Virus record (IMG/VR): IMGVR_UViG_3300030098_005293
Coordinates: 1-35,591 of that record
Source of the DNA: a virus
DNA: 35,591 nucleotides
Reading direction: 5' to 3' (one strand)
The number at the start of each line of letters is the position of its first letter. The first letter of the stretch is position 1. The notes under the pieces were generated by a model that was given only the letters and a program-made list of their open reading frames with translations, did not search any database and had not been told where the DNA came from. The translations under genes and the position numbers were made by a program. Below are positions 1-5,893 of the stretch, one piece after another.

Positions 1-212
1 ATAATGCTGGACTTAATCTTAGCATGGCTATGAAGGAAGGTTATGGTTGCAATGTGGTAAATGGTACATTTGTTAAGATGATTGATGAAGGTATTATCGA
101 TCCGGTTCTTGTGACTAAGTCTGCACTTAAAAATGCTGTAAGTGTAGCATTAACTGTTATGTCAGCGGATTGTGTAATTTCAAATATAAGAGTAGAAAAT
201 GCAAGCAATTAA
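1..212 (+). CDS. groL: Chaperonin GroEL (Cpn60), C-terminal fragment cut by the window start
   Basis: The reading frame is open from base 3 and ends with TAA at 210-212, giving the last 69 residues of a protein that begins upstream. The string matches the C-terminal equatorial domain of GroEL: 'GYGCNVVNGTFVKMIDEGI' corresponds to the YGYNAATGEY-DMI-AGI segment, followed by 'IDPVLVTKSALKNAVSVA', the IDPTKV-R-ALQNAASVA helix. The Gly-Met-rich GroEL tail is absent; it ends in 'ENASN'. The family folds other proteins inside an ATP-driven double-ring cage. The ATG at base 24 is internal, not the start. It overlaps the following groES by 14 bases, so the pair is probably co-translated. The order groEL-groES is the reverse of the usual bacterial operon. 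Identification is firm; whether the full gene is intact cannot be seen. Confidence 0.9.
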   Translation, partial: NAGLNLSMAMKEGYGCNVVNGTFVKMIDEGIIDPVLVTKSALKNAVSVALTVMSADCVISNIRVENASN

Positions 213-456
213 CGATTACGTCATAGTAGACAAAATAAAAGAAGGACCAAAGAAAGTTAGTGGTTTAATCTTAACAGATGAAACAGACGAAACAAATAGA
301 TATAGAAAAGCTAATATAGTTTCAGTTGGTAATATGGTAGAGATAGTAACAAAGGGAGATGTTATATACTACGATGGAGTCGCTGGACATGATATTGCTT
401 ACAATAACGAACTGTATAGAGTTATACGCATGAGAGACATAGTACTAGTAGAATAG
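199..456 (+). CDS. groS: Co-chaperonin GroES (Cpn10)-like protein
   Basis: This 85-residue protein is the likely partner of the GroEL encoded just upstream. It has GroES landmarks in order: an N-terminal strand 'NDYVIVDKI', a mobile loop at about residues 15-31 containing 'SGLILTD', whose Leu23-Ile24-Leu25 matches the hydrophobic tripeptide (IVL in E. coli) that docks into GroEL, then 'ANIVSVG', 'KGDVIYYDGVAGHDI' like the GDKV-Y-KYAG segment, and 'NNELYRVIRMRDIVLVE' like the GEEYLILRE-DILAV ending. It is shorter than the roughly 97-residue bacterial GroES, mostly around the roof region. The ATG overlaps the groEL stop by 14 bases, indicating translational coupling. Phage Cpn60/Cpn10 pairs are known from marine virioplankton. 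A role in folding phage capsid or tail proteins is inferred. Confidence 0.88.
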   Translation: MQAINDYVIVDKIKEGPKKVSGLILTDETDETNRYRKANIVSVGNMVEIVTKGDVIYYDGVAGHDIAYNNELYRVIRMRDIVLVE

Positions 457-543
457 TTACTATTTCTAAAAAGTATGTAATATCTATTAAAGTAGATTAA
501 CCGTAAAACATATTCCATAATCCATAATCTAAAAAATTTATAT

Positions 544-557
544 AACTGAATTATTAA
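544..557 (+). repeat. 14-bp leader repeat, copy 1 (AACTGAATTATTAA)
   Basis: The 14-mer ends 19 bases before the start codon of the first paralogous small gene (577) and recurs exactly at 1007-1020 before the second. Matching spacing suggests either an expression signal or a leader duplicated with the gene. Confidence 0.6.
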
Positions 558-576
558 TCTTTTAAAATAACAACAA

Positions 577-996
577 ATGAAATTATTGTATTTTAGAGTA
601 GGAACAGCCGCTGCATCAGAGGATGATGAAGCAACTGGATCAAACGTGTATCCTGTAGAGAATTTTATGGGAGCTGTGTCTGGTACTTCAAATGCCGCTG
701 GTACAATTACTGACGACGATGATGCTATTAGTATTTTTCTAAAACCTATTAGAAAAACTCAGACAGCAGAAGTTGATAATGCTGATGCTAATCCTGATGT
801 GATTGTATTAGCTTGCGCTCAGTATGGTCAAAAAGTTCTACTTAAAAAGTTATTAAACAAAATCAACGGAGGACCGCATGATGATAATTTAATAACTCTT
901 TATGATGGTTACACTAATATAGCTGCTGGAGAACCAGTTAGTGATATTGGCGCAACCGGAATAACAGTAGTATCTGCGCTTGCTGCAGCTGACTAG
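577..996 (+). CDS. Small acidic protein of unknown function, paralog A of a tandem pair
   Basis: This 139-residue acidic protein has no family I can name. It begins 'MKLLYFRVGTAAASEDD' and contains an Asp run ('TDDDDAIS', about residues 46-53), a central 'PDVIVLACAQYGQK', a Lys-rich helix 'LLKKLLNKI', and 'GGPHDDN'. About three quarters of its residues are identical to the next gene, with differences concentrated near the C-terminus. There is no signal peptide or membrane segment. It follows groES after 120 AT-rich bases, and its leader carries a 14-bp sequence repeated before the paralog. The position at the edge of the structural block suggests an abundant small virion or capsid-decoration protein, but that is only inference. 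A start inside the A/T-rich leader 'caacaaATG' with no Shine-Dalgarno fits the rest of the window. Confidence 0.75.
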   Translation: MKLLYFRVGTAAASEDDEATGSNVYPVENFMGAVSGTSNAAGTITDDDDAISIFLKPIRKTQTAEVDNADANPDVIVLACAQYGQKVLLKKLLNKINGGPHDDNLITLYDGYTNIAAGEPVSDIGATGITVVSALAAAD

Positions 997-1006
997 TAGT
1001 GTAATC

Positions 1007-1020
1007 AACTGAATTATTAA
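1007..1020 (+). repeat. 14-bp leader repeat, copy 2 (AACTGAATTATTAA)
   Basis: Exact second copy of the 14-mer at 544-557. It lies in the short gap between the two paralogs and ends 18 bases before the ATG at 1039, one base nearer than in copy 1. Confidence 0.6.
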
Positions 1021-1038
1021 CAAAAATAAATTATTAAA

Positions 1039-1461
1039 ATGGAAAAATTTTTATATTTTAGAGTAGGTACTGCTACTGCTTCAGAAGATGATAACACTAC
1101 TGGGTCAAATGTTTATCCAGTAGAGAATTTCATGGGAGCGTGTTCTGGAACTTCAGATGCTAATGGTGCTATCACAGATGATGATGATGCTATATCTGTA
1201 TTTTTGAAACCAATCATGAAGACTCAAACTGATGAGGGTAATGCAGCTGATGCTGATCCAGATGTTATCGTATTAGCTTGTGCTCAATACGGACAGAAAG
1301 CTCTTATAAAGAAATTATTAAGTAAAGTTAATGGTGGACCACACGATGACAACTTTATAGTTCTTTATGATGGTTATCTAGATAAGCCAGCTACTGATGT
1401 ATCTAGTGACGTAGGTGCAACTGGCATTACAGTTGTTGCTCAACAAGTTGCTGCTGACTAA
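1039..1461 (+). CDS. Small acidic protein of unknown function, paralog B of a tandem pair
   Basis: This 140-residue protein is the tandem copy of the preceding gene. It keeps 'LYFRVGTA', 'GSNVYPVENFMGA', 'TDDDDAIS', 'PDVIVLACAQYGQK', 'NGGPHDDN' and 'GATGITVV'. Most substitutions lie in a linker around residues 65-72 and in the last 30 residues. Codons for the shared residues differ widely (for example GGAACAGCC versus GGTACTGCT), so the duplication is not recent or has been under long purifying selection. It could provide a second copy number or a variant surface of the same structural component. No enzymatic motif is visible. The next gene starts seven bases after its stop. Confidence 0.75.
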   Translation: MEKFLYFRVGTATASEDDNTTGSNVYPVENFMGACSGTSDANGAITDDDDAISVFLKPIMKTQTDEGNAADADPDVIVLACAQYGQKALIKKLLSKVNGGPHDDNFIVLYDGYLDKPATDVSSDVGATGITVVAQQVAAD

Positions 1462-1468
1462 TCTTAAT

Positions 1469-1909
1469 ATGAGATTAACAGCTCACGACTTGCGTGACCT
1501 ACAAATCCTTAAGTATTACAGGCTCGTTAGAAAATGGGCCTGTAAAACTTACGGGTTGACTGACGCGGATTTAGAACTTCTTATTTATTTAGATTGTAAA
1601 GGAAGATTCACGCGTCAAGAATTTATAGACGGTACTTACACAATGAGTTGGGATAAGAACCGTTGGGAAAAACTAAGGAGGAATGGTTGGATAGAAGCTT
1701 GGAGACATAGAAATAGAACAACCATCAAATACTCTGTATTCAAAACCTCTTTTAAGTGCTCACACTTAATTAGTAGAATATATCGAATATTATTAGGAGA
1801 AGAAGATATACCTACATCAGAAAAAAGTGTGTTTTATAATAACAAATCATACACCGATAAGGTAATGAATAAGTCTATCGATGATATGGTAAAAGATAAT
1901 AATAGATGA
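1469..1909 (+). CDS. Winged-helix-like (MarR-like) DNA-binding protein
   Basis: This is a 146-residue basic protein. I chose the ATG at 1469 ('MRLTAHDLRDLQ') over the in-frame ATG at 1415, because the latter would overlap the previous gene by 47 bases and add a low-complexity Leu-rich tail. The layout fits a winged helix: helices at about residues 7-27 and 29-43 ('LTDADLELLIYLDCKG'), a short 'FTRQEF' turn, a basic recognition-like helix ('WDKNRWEKLRRNGWI', about 59-73), then a wing hairpin with 'RHRNRTTIKYSVF'. The C-terminal segment 'SYTDKVMNKSIDDMVK' resembles the tail of proteins I recall from marine metagenomic phages. It ends in an ATGA overlap with the holin-like gene. It could regulate transcription or act in packaging; neither can be decided here. 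Confidence 0.65.
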   Translation: MRLTAHDLRDLQILKYYRLVRKWACKTYGLTDADLELLIYLDCKGRFTRQEFIDGTYTMSWDKNRWEKLRRNGWIEAWRHRNRTTIKYSVFKTSFKCSHLISRIYRILLGEEDIPTSEKSVFYNNKSYTDKVMNKSIDDMVKDNNR

Positions 1910-2328
1910 TAGGAAATATAATGAGTGGCTTATTCGGCAAAATTGTAGATAATGCAGAAGGAATACTTGACAAAGTTATTACAACGGACAAAGAGCGAGA
2001 TGAGGCTAAACTTGCTCTTAAACGATTACTACTCGAAGCTGAAAAAGAAGCATTCGCAAAAGAAGTCGAAGACAGAAAGAGCGCTAGAGATATGTACAAA
2101 GACGATGCGTTCATTCAAAAAATACTTGCAACGCTATTTACTGCTGCGTACTTCGGATTGAGTTTTATGATGTTTAGAGTTTTCGTAATGAAAGATTTAG
2201 ACTTGGGCGAATTCGAAATAAGTTTTATATCAACAATATTTGGCGCAATGAGCGCAAAAGTTAATACAGTTGTCGATTTCTTCTTTGGAGGATCGTCAAA
2301 GAAAAATGAACAACAAAACAATAAATAA
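1906..2328 (+). CDS. Holin-like small membrane protein (3TM/GTA-holin type)
   Basis: In this 140-residue protein an N-terminal charged amphipathic region (about residues 15-60, 'LLLEAEKEAFAKEVEDRKSA') is followed by two hydrophobic segments: about 71-94 ('ILATLFTAAYFGLSFMMF') and about 103-128 ('ISFISTIFGAMSAKVNTV'), then a short charged tail. The 'DRKSARDMYKDD' segment just before the first membrane helix is characteristic of the holin family used for gene-transfer-agent and phage release. Holins form holes in the inner membrane to let lysis enzymes out. The start at 1906 overlaps the upstream stop (ATGA); Met6 at 1921 is an alternative. No endolysin is recognisable nearby, so the lysis assignment rests on topology and the short motif alone. 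Confidence 0.65.
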   Translation: MIGNIMSGLFGKIVDNAEGILDKVITTDKERDEAKLALKRLLLEAEKEAFAKEVEDRKSARDMYKDDAFIQKILATLFTAAYFGLSFMMFRVFVMKDLDLGEFEISFISTIFGAMSAKVNTVVDFFFGGSSKKNEQQNNK

Positions 2329-2331
2329 ATT

Positions 2332-3150
2332 ATGGCATTATTAAATAAATACCACTTGGCTACAGTAAGACCAGTAATAGATACACTACCTAACGTGCAG
2401 TTTACTGCTGACGATGTTCTTTTTGATTGGACAGCGTTTGAAGTTCCAAGAGGGGGTTGTGCTTTGAGATCAATAAGTGCGATTATACCTGGTACTGATG
2501 CGACAGCTACTAACGGTGGATTACAAATGGATTTGTATTTTGCAACAACGTTTAACGGTACTGCTCCAACAACCCTAGGTAACACGAACGCTGCTATGAA
2601 CGTTATAAGCGCAACAGCTAATAAAAATCATATAACTCATATGGTTTCACTATTAGGTTCTGAAATGGAAGATGCGGGAGATGGTATGGTTGGTTTTAAC
2701 GTTCTTGGAAAAGGAGCGGTTACTTCAGCTACGACTAGTGGTCCAACTGGTTTAGTTATATTGCAAGGGGATACAGAATATACTGGAACAACAAAAGGTT
2801 ATCAAACGATATGGGTCGCTGGTGTGGCTCAAGGTACATATAATTTTGGAACAAATTGTCTTCTTGATGGCGCAATAACTAGTGGTAGTGCAGGAGCTCA
2901 AACACTTGATGTTTCTGAAGATGCTGATGCTGATGATTTATTCGCAATAGGTGATGAACTTCTTGCTGCGGCCAATGATGGTAGCAGTGTTCAGACTATT
3001 GGAACGGTTACAGCTCTAACTGCCGATACGATTACGGTTGATGCAAAAGATATAAATGGAACAAATGTGTGGTCATCAGGCGCTTTAGCAGATGATGATG
3101 AAATATGTTATAGACGACCAATAACTCTTCGTTTAGGATTAGAATACTAA
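2332..3150 (+). CDS. Putative virion structural protein, beta-rich
   Basis: This 272-residue protein has no named domain. It is rich in Gly, Thr, Ala and Asp, lacks a signal peptide, and reads like a beta-structured virion protein: 'NVQFTADDVLFDWTAFEVPRG' near the N-terminus, 'MDLYFATTFNGTAPTTLG' around residue 65, and an Asp-rich C-terminal half ('SEDADADDLFAIGDELL') ending in 'RPITLRLGLEY'. I recall similar proteins, always of unknown role, in uncultured marine phage genomes. It sits three bases after the holin-like gene and 11 bases before the next structural-type gene, so it is probably expressed with them. A head decoration or fibre-associated role is possible. Confidence 0.6.
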   Translation: MALLNKYHLATVRPVIDTLPNVQFTADDVLFDWTAFEVPRGGCALRSISAIIPGTDATATNGGLQMDLYFATTFNGTAPTTLGNTNAAMNVISATANKNHITHMVSLLGSEMEDAGDGMVGFNVLGKGAVTSATTSGPTGLVILQGDTEYTGTTKGYQTIWVAGVAQGTYNFGTNCLLDGAITSGSAGAQTLDVSEDADADDLFAIGDELLAAANDGSSVQTIGTVTALTADTITVDAKDINGTNVWSSGALADDDEICYRRPITLRLGLEY

Positions 3151-3161
3151 AAAATTAAATT

Positions 3162-3569
3162 ATGCCAATAAATTCAACAGAAGTATCATATGGTTTTGGA
3201 CAATTAGGATCAATGTTTATAGACGCGTCTGGAGCAGCAAGTCCACCAGATGGAAAAGTGTTTGTTGCTATAACATTTTTAGCAGATACTAAATTTGACG
3301 CTTCAGGCGGATTAGTTCCTCAAACCAAAGAAGTTGTTGCAGATGGAGCTAACACTGGTAAGGTTTTAGCTACTGAATATGGTTTAGAATGGGCTAACAC
3401 GGAGACTGCTGCTCACAATTTGACTGATGGAAATGAAACTACAATATCCGGTTCTGGAGGTTTACAAATTGACGCTAGCAATGTATTTCCAAGAGGTGTT
3501 ACTATTTACGGTAGATATATCGAGATAGATATAACATCTGGTGCATTAATCGCTTATATAGGAGAATAA
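3162..3569 (+). CDS. Putative virion structural protein
   Basis: This is a 135-residue beta-rich protein. It starts 'MPINSTEVSYGFGQLGSMF' and ends 'TIYGRYIEIDITSGALIAYIG', a strongly patterned pair of strands typical of small phage surface proteins. It contains a middle 'VFVAITFLADTKFDASGG' segment. There are no catalytic motifs, cysteines or hydrophobic anchor. Its stop codon shares one base with the next start (TAATG), so translation is coupled to the lectin-like gene. This coupling suggests the two products may assemble together. Function is unknown beyond a probable virion location, which is inferred from composition and context. Confidence 0.6.
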   Translation: MPINSTEVSYGFGQLGSMFIDASGAASPPDGKVFVAITFLADTKFDASGGLVPQTKEVVADGANTGKVLATEYGLEWANTETAAHNLTDGNETTISGSGGLQIDASNVFPRGVTIYGRYIEIDITSGALIAYIGE

Positions 3570-4573
3570 TGTTAGGTTTATCCACGGGTTTAGTATGGGA
3601 TAGTGGTATTAAATCATTAGAAGAACCACCACAAACTAATTTAGTTGGACACTGGGATTTTACTGATGTAACTCAATTAATTGGTAGTTTATCTGGAGAT
3701 TTTACTGGAAGTATTCTTTCCGGTACAGACCCTATAGGTAGATGTAGAAATAAAGCACCAGTTTTAACTGTGGGTTCTAAATTAGGAAGTTGGGTTAGAG
3801 CGATATCTAATGACACTAGACCAACATGGGTTACTGGCGGAGCGAATGGAAACGCTTATGCTAGATTTGACAACTCATCTTATACTCAAGCTTTAGTGTG
3901 TCGATCTACAGACGCTGCAAATTGGGGTGCTAATGGAACAGATAATTTGAGTAGTACTAGATTGTTTGCTGAAAACATAAGTATATTTATAGTTGGTGAA
4001 CCACTTGATGATGACACAGACGGTACAGTAGAAAACGCATTCTCTTACTACGGTTATTATGATAATCCATCAGGATTTAGCAGCGGAGCACATGTAACTT
4101 TTGATTTAGAAAGAGACGACGATGATGATGTTCACGCTAAGTTTACAATAGGAGGTGGGTCTGTTAATCCAAACACTATAAATGCAACGCAAGCTGATAG
4201 TCATTGGAGTTCAGGTGGAGTTAGTATTATAAATATACAAACATCTATGGATATTGGTGGAAGTTATATATATACAAATAATACCCCTGACGTTGGACAA
4301 AATATTTATCACCCACTTTCTGGATCTTTTGCTCAAAATGCTTGGGCTGATCTTGATCCAGTAAATTATGATGACAGTTTAACAGCTTCGATTGGAATTG
4401 GAGGATCAGTTAACTCAAGTGGAGAAATAGGGTCTGATAGTTTTGAAGGTAAAATATATGAAATTTTAGTTTATAGTGCTAGTGGACCTTTTGTAGCCCC
4501 ACTAAGTGAAAGCGATAGAGCAGCATTAACCTACTATTTAGGATATAAATATAACGCAACTATAAGTGCGTAA
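3569..4573 (+). CDS. LamG/concanavalin A-like lectin-fold virion protein
   Basis: This 334-residue protein has features of a concanavalin A-like (LamG) jelly roll. An opening strand 'NLVGHWDFTDV' (residues about 24-34) starts the fold. Alternating beta segments follow, with 'YARFDNSSYTQALV', 'NISIFIVGEPL' and 'GVSIINIQTSMDIG'. The usual closing element is 'FEGKIYEILVYS', then a helix 'ESDRAALTYYLGYKYN' at the C-terminus. Such domains bind glycans or pack as trimeric fibre parts. An Asp cluster ('DDDDD', about 190) could hold a metal ion. The start overlaps the previous stop by one base. Position among virion genes suggests it is exposed on the particle and touches host surface polysaccharide. 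Carbohydrate binding itself is inference. Confidence 0.65.
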   Translation: MLGLSTGLVWDSGIKSLEEPPQTNLVGHWDFTDVTQLIGSLSGDFTGSILSGTDPIGRCRNKAPVLTVGSKLGSWVRAISNDTRPTWVTGGANGNAYARFDNSSYTQALVCRSTDAANWGANGTDNLSSTRLFAENISIFIVGEPLDDDTDGTVENAFSYYGYYDNPSGFSSGAHVTFDLERDDDDDVHAKFTIGGGSVNPNTINATQADSHWSSGGVSIINIQTSMDIGGSYIYTNNTPDVGQNIYHPLSGSFAQNAWADLDPVNYDDSLTASIGIGGSVNSSGEIGSDSFEGKIYEILVYSASGPFVAPLSESDRAALTYYLGYKYNATISA

Positions 4574-4602
4574 CAATTAATAATCAAATAAAATAAAATA
4601 AA

Positions 4603-4881
4603 ATGGCAAAAGAAAAAACGGTTGAATTAAAACCAAAAGCAGAAAAAATATCTGAAGAACACTTAAAGCAATTACAACAAATTGTAAATAATATAAATGG
4701 AATTCAATTTAACATTGGAAAAATAGAGTCACAGAAACATACATTACTACACGATCTGGTTAAGAATCAAGATAGAATCACCTTAATGCAAGATGTGTTA
4801 ATGAAAGAATATGGCAACTATGATGTTAATCTAACTGATGGTACGATAAATTGGCCAAAAGAGAAAGAAGATGAAAAATAA
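4603..4881 (+). CDS. Small coiled-coil protein of unknown function
   Basis: This 92-residue, Lys/Glu-rich protein is probably helical over residues about 15-67, with heptad-like hydrophobics ('HLKQLQQIVNNINGIQFNIG', then 'LLHDLVKNQDRITLMQDVL'). A short compact end follows ('YGNYDVNLTDGTINWPK'). It has no enzymatic motif. It opens a five-gene block that runs without gaps into the large terminase, overlapping the next gene by 11 bases. That context suggests a minor assembly or packaging accessory, but the sequence does not show what it does. Three AAAAT-type repeats precede the start in place of a Shine-Dalgarno. Confidence 0.65.
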   Translation: MAKEKTVELKPKAEKISEEHLKQLQQIVNNINGIQFNIGKIESQKHTLLHDLVKNQDRITLMQDVLMKEYGNYDVNLTDGTINWPKEKEDEK

Positions 4882-5095
4882 TATCATCAGAAAAATCACT
4901 GTTGGTAAGGATTACAAGAATGACTCCATGCACTACGCTGTAAACCAAGAAGTGTATGGAGGTCATAAAATTTGTGATATAATAGAAGAAGAAGATAAAT
5001 ATTCTATTTATATTAGAAAAGATGAAGTAGTTATACCTTGGAAAGATTTTAATAAAAATATGGCTATATCAGTTGAGTATAATCTAGAATACTAA
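4871..5095 (+). CDS. Small conserved-type protein of unknown function in the packaging operon
   Basis: This 74-residue protein I do not recognise by family. It contains 'IRKITVGKDYKNDSMHYAV', followed by 'YGGHKICDIIEEEDKYSIYI' and an ending 'ISVEYNLEY', giving a pattern of five or six short beta strands like a small barrel. It overlaps the upstream gene by 11 bases and shares one base with the next start (TAATG), so it is translationally coupled on both sides. The company of a GroES-like gene and the terminase suggests a role in head assembly or packaging, which is inference only. Confidence 0.6.
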   Translation: MKNNIIRKITVGKDYKNDSMHYAVNQEVYGGHKICDIIEEEDKYSIYIRKDEVVIPWKDFNKNMAISVEYNLEY

Positions 5096-5673
5096 TGAAA
5101 GCTTATAAAGATTTTATTATTTCACCAATAGGTGAAAGATATAATAATTCTAAAAAAGTTGGTGATAAAGAGTTGGTACTAAACACAGAGGTTTACAATC
5201 ATCAATATGTGAATAGAAGAGCAAAAGTAATCGCTACTCCACTATTATTTCAATCACCTATTAATGTGGGTGATGAAGTAATAGTGCATCATAATGTATT
5301 TAGAAGATGGCATGATGTTAAAGGTAGAGAAAAGAATAGTAGATCTTACTGGAAAGAAGATAAATATTTAGTATCAGAAGATCAAATATTTTTATATAAT
5401 AAAAATGCTATGCCAGGTTTTAGTTTTGTTAAACCGTTAGAAGCTATTGATGATTTTAATATAAAACGCGAAAGACCTCTAATAGGTGTAATTAAATATT
5501 CTGATGGAACCTTTAATAAAGAAGAACTTATTGGTTTTGATCCAGTGAGTACATATGAGTTTGTTATTGATAGTGAAAGATTATATCGAGTTTTAAATAA
5601 ATTTATTACAATTAAATATGAATATCAAGGAAACGAAAAAGAATATAATCCAAGCTGGGCACAAAGCAGTTGA
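5095..5673 (+). CDS. Second GroES-like (Cpn10-fold) candidate co-chaperonin
   Basis: The first two thirds of this 192-residue protein can be laid on GroES: an initial strand 'AYKDFIISPIG', a loop with 'GDKELVLNT' whose Leu27-Val28-Leu29 corresponds to the GroEL-docking tripeptide, then 'NRRAKVIATP', 'INVGDEVIVHHNVFRRW' (the GD-V strand and an enlarged roof-like loop of about 20 residues) and 'YLVSEDQIFLY'. A C-terminal extension repeats the pattern in part ('RPLIGVIKY', 'YEFVIDSERLYRVLNKFITI'). T4 gp31 shows that phages use enlarged Cpn10 proteins to fold the capsid protein, so location in the packaging operon fits. It is separate from the 85-residue GroES at 199-456. The last 56 bases also encode the start of the next gene. 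Assignment is by motif order and needs structure prediction. Confidence 0.5.
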   Translation: MKAYKDFIISPIGERYNNSKKVGDKELVLNTEVYNHQYVNRRAKVIATPLLFQSPINVGDEVIVHHNVFRRWHDVKGREKNSRSYWKEDKYLVSEDQIFLYNKNAMPGFSFVKPLEAIDDFNIKRERPLIGVIKYSDGTFNKEELIGFDPVSTYEFVIDSERLYRVLNKFITIKYEYQGNEKEYNPSWAQSS

Positions 5674-5893
5674 AGAATTAATTAAAGTAGCTAGAGAAGA
5701 AATAGTTGACTCAGATGAAGATATATCAGCAGATAGATTAAAGAATGCTGCTGCTACAAAGAAACTAGCTATATTCGATGCGTTCGAGATATTAAACAGG
5801 ATTCATGAAGAAGAGAACATGCTTGAAGGAAAACCTATTGAAGAGGAAAAGAAAAGCACTTTTAAAGGATTCGCAGAAGGAAGATCTAAGTAA
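5618..5893 (+). CDS. Small helical protein immediately before the terminase, possible small terminase
   Basis: This 91-residue protein is charged and nearly all helical ('HKAVEELIKVAREEIVD', 'ISADRLKNAAATKKLAIFDA', 'FEILNRIHEEENML'). It lies between the GroES-like gene, which it overlaps by 56 bases in another frame, and the large terminase, with which it shares one base (TAATG). Small terminase subunits are often short helical proteins encoded directly before the large subunit, so this is the best candidate in the window. However, no helix-turn-helix DNA-recognition motif is evident and the length is below the usual 100-200 residues. The start at 5618 gives a complete N-terminus 'MNIKETKKNII'; later ATGs would remove most of the helix. 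Confidence 0.6.
   Translation: MNIKETKKNIIQAGHKAVEELIKVAREEIVDSDEDISADRLKNAAATKKLAIFDAFEILNRIHEEENMLEGKPIEEEKKSTFKGFAEGRSK

Noticed and set aside
1415-1468. Upstream in-frame ATG extending the winged-helix-like gene to 164 residues
   Set aside because: It would overlap the previous gene by 47 bases and add a Leu/Asn low-complexity tail unlike the rest; the ATG at 1469 lies seven bases after the upstream stop and gives a clean domain start.
4585-4602. AAAAT short tandem repeat before 4603 as a CRISPR or origin iteron
   Set aside because: Only about three copies of a five-base A/T unit; this is the ordinary A/T-rich leader seen before most genes here.
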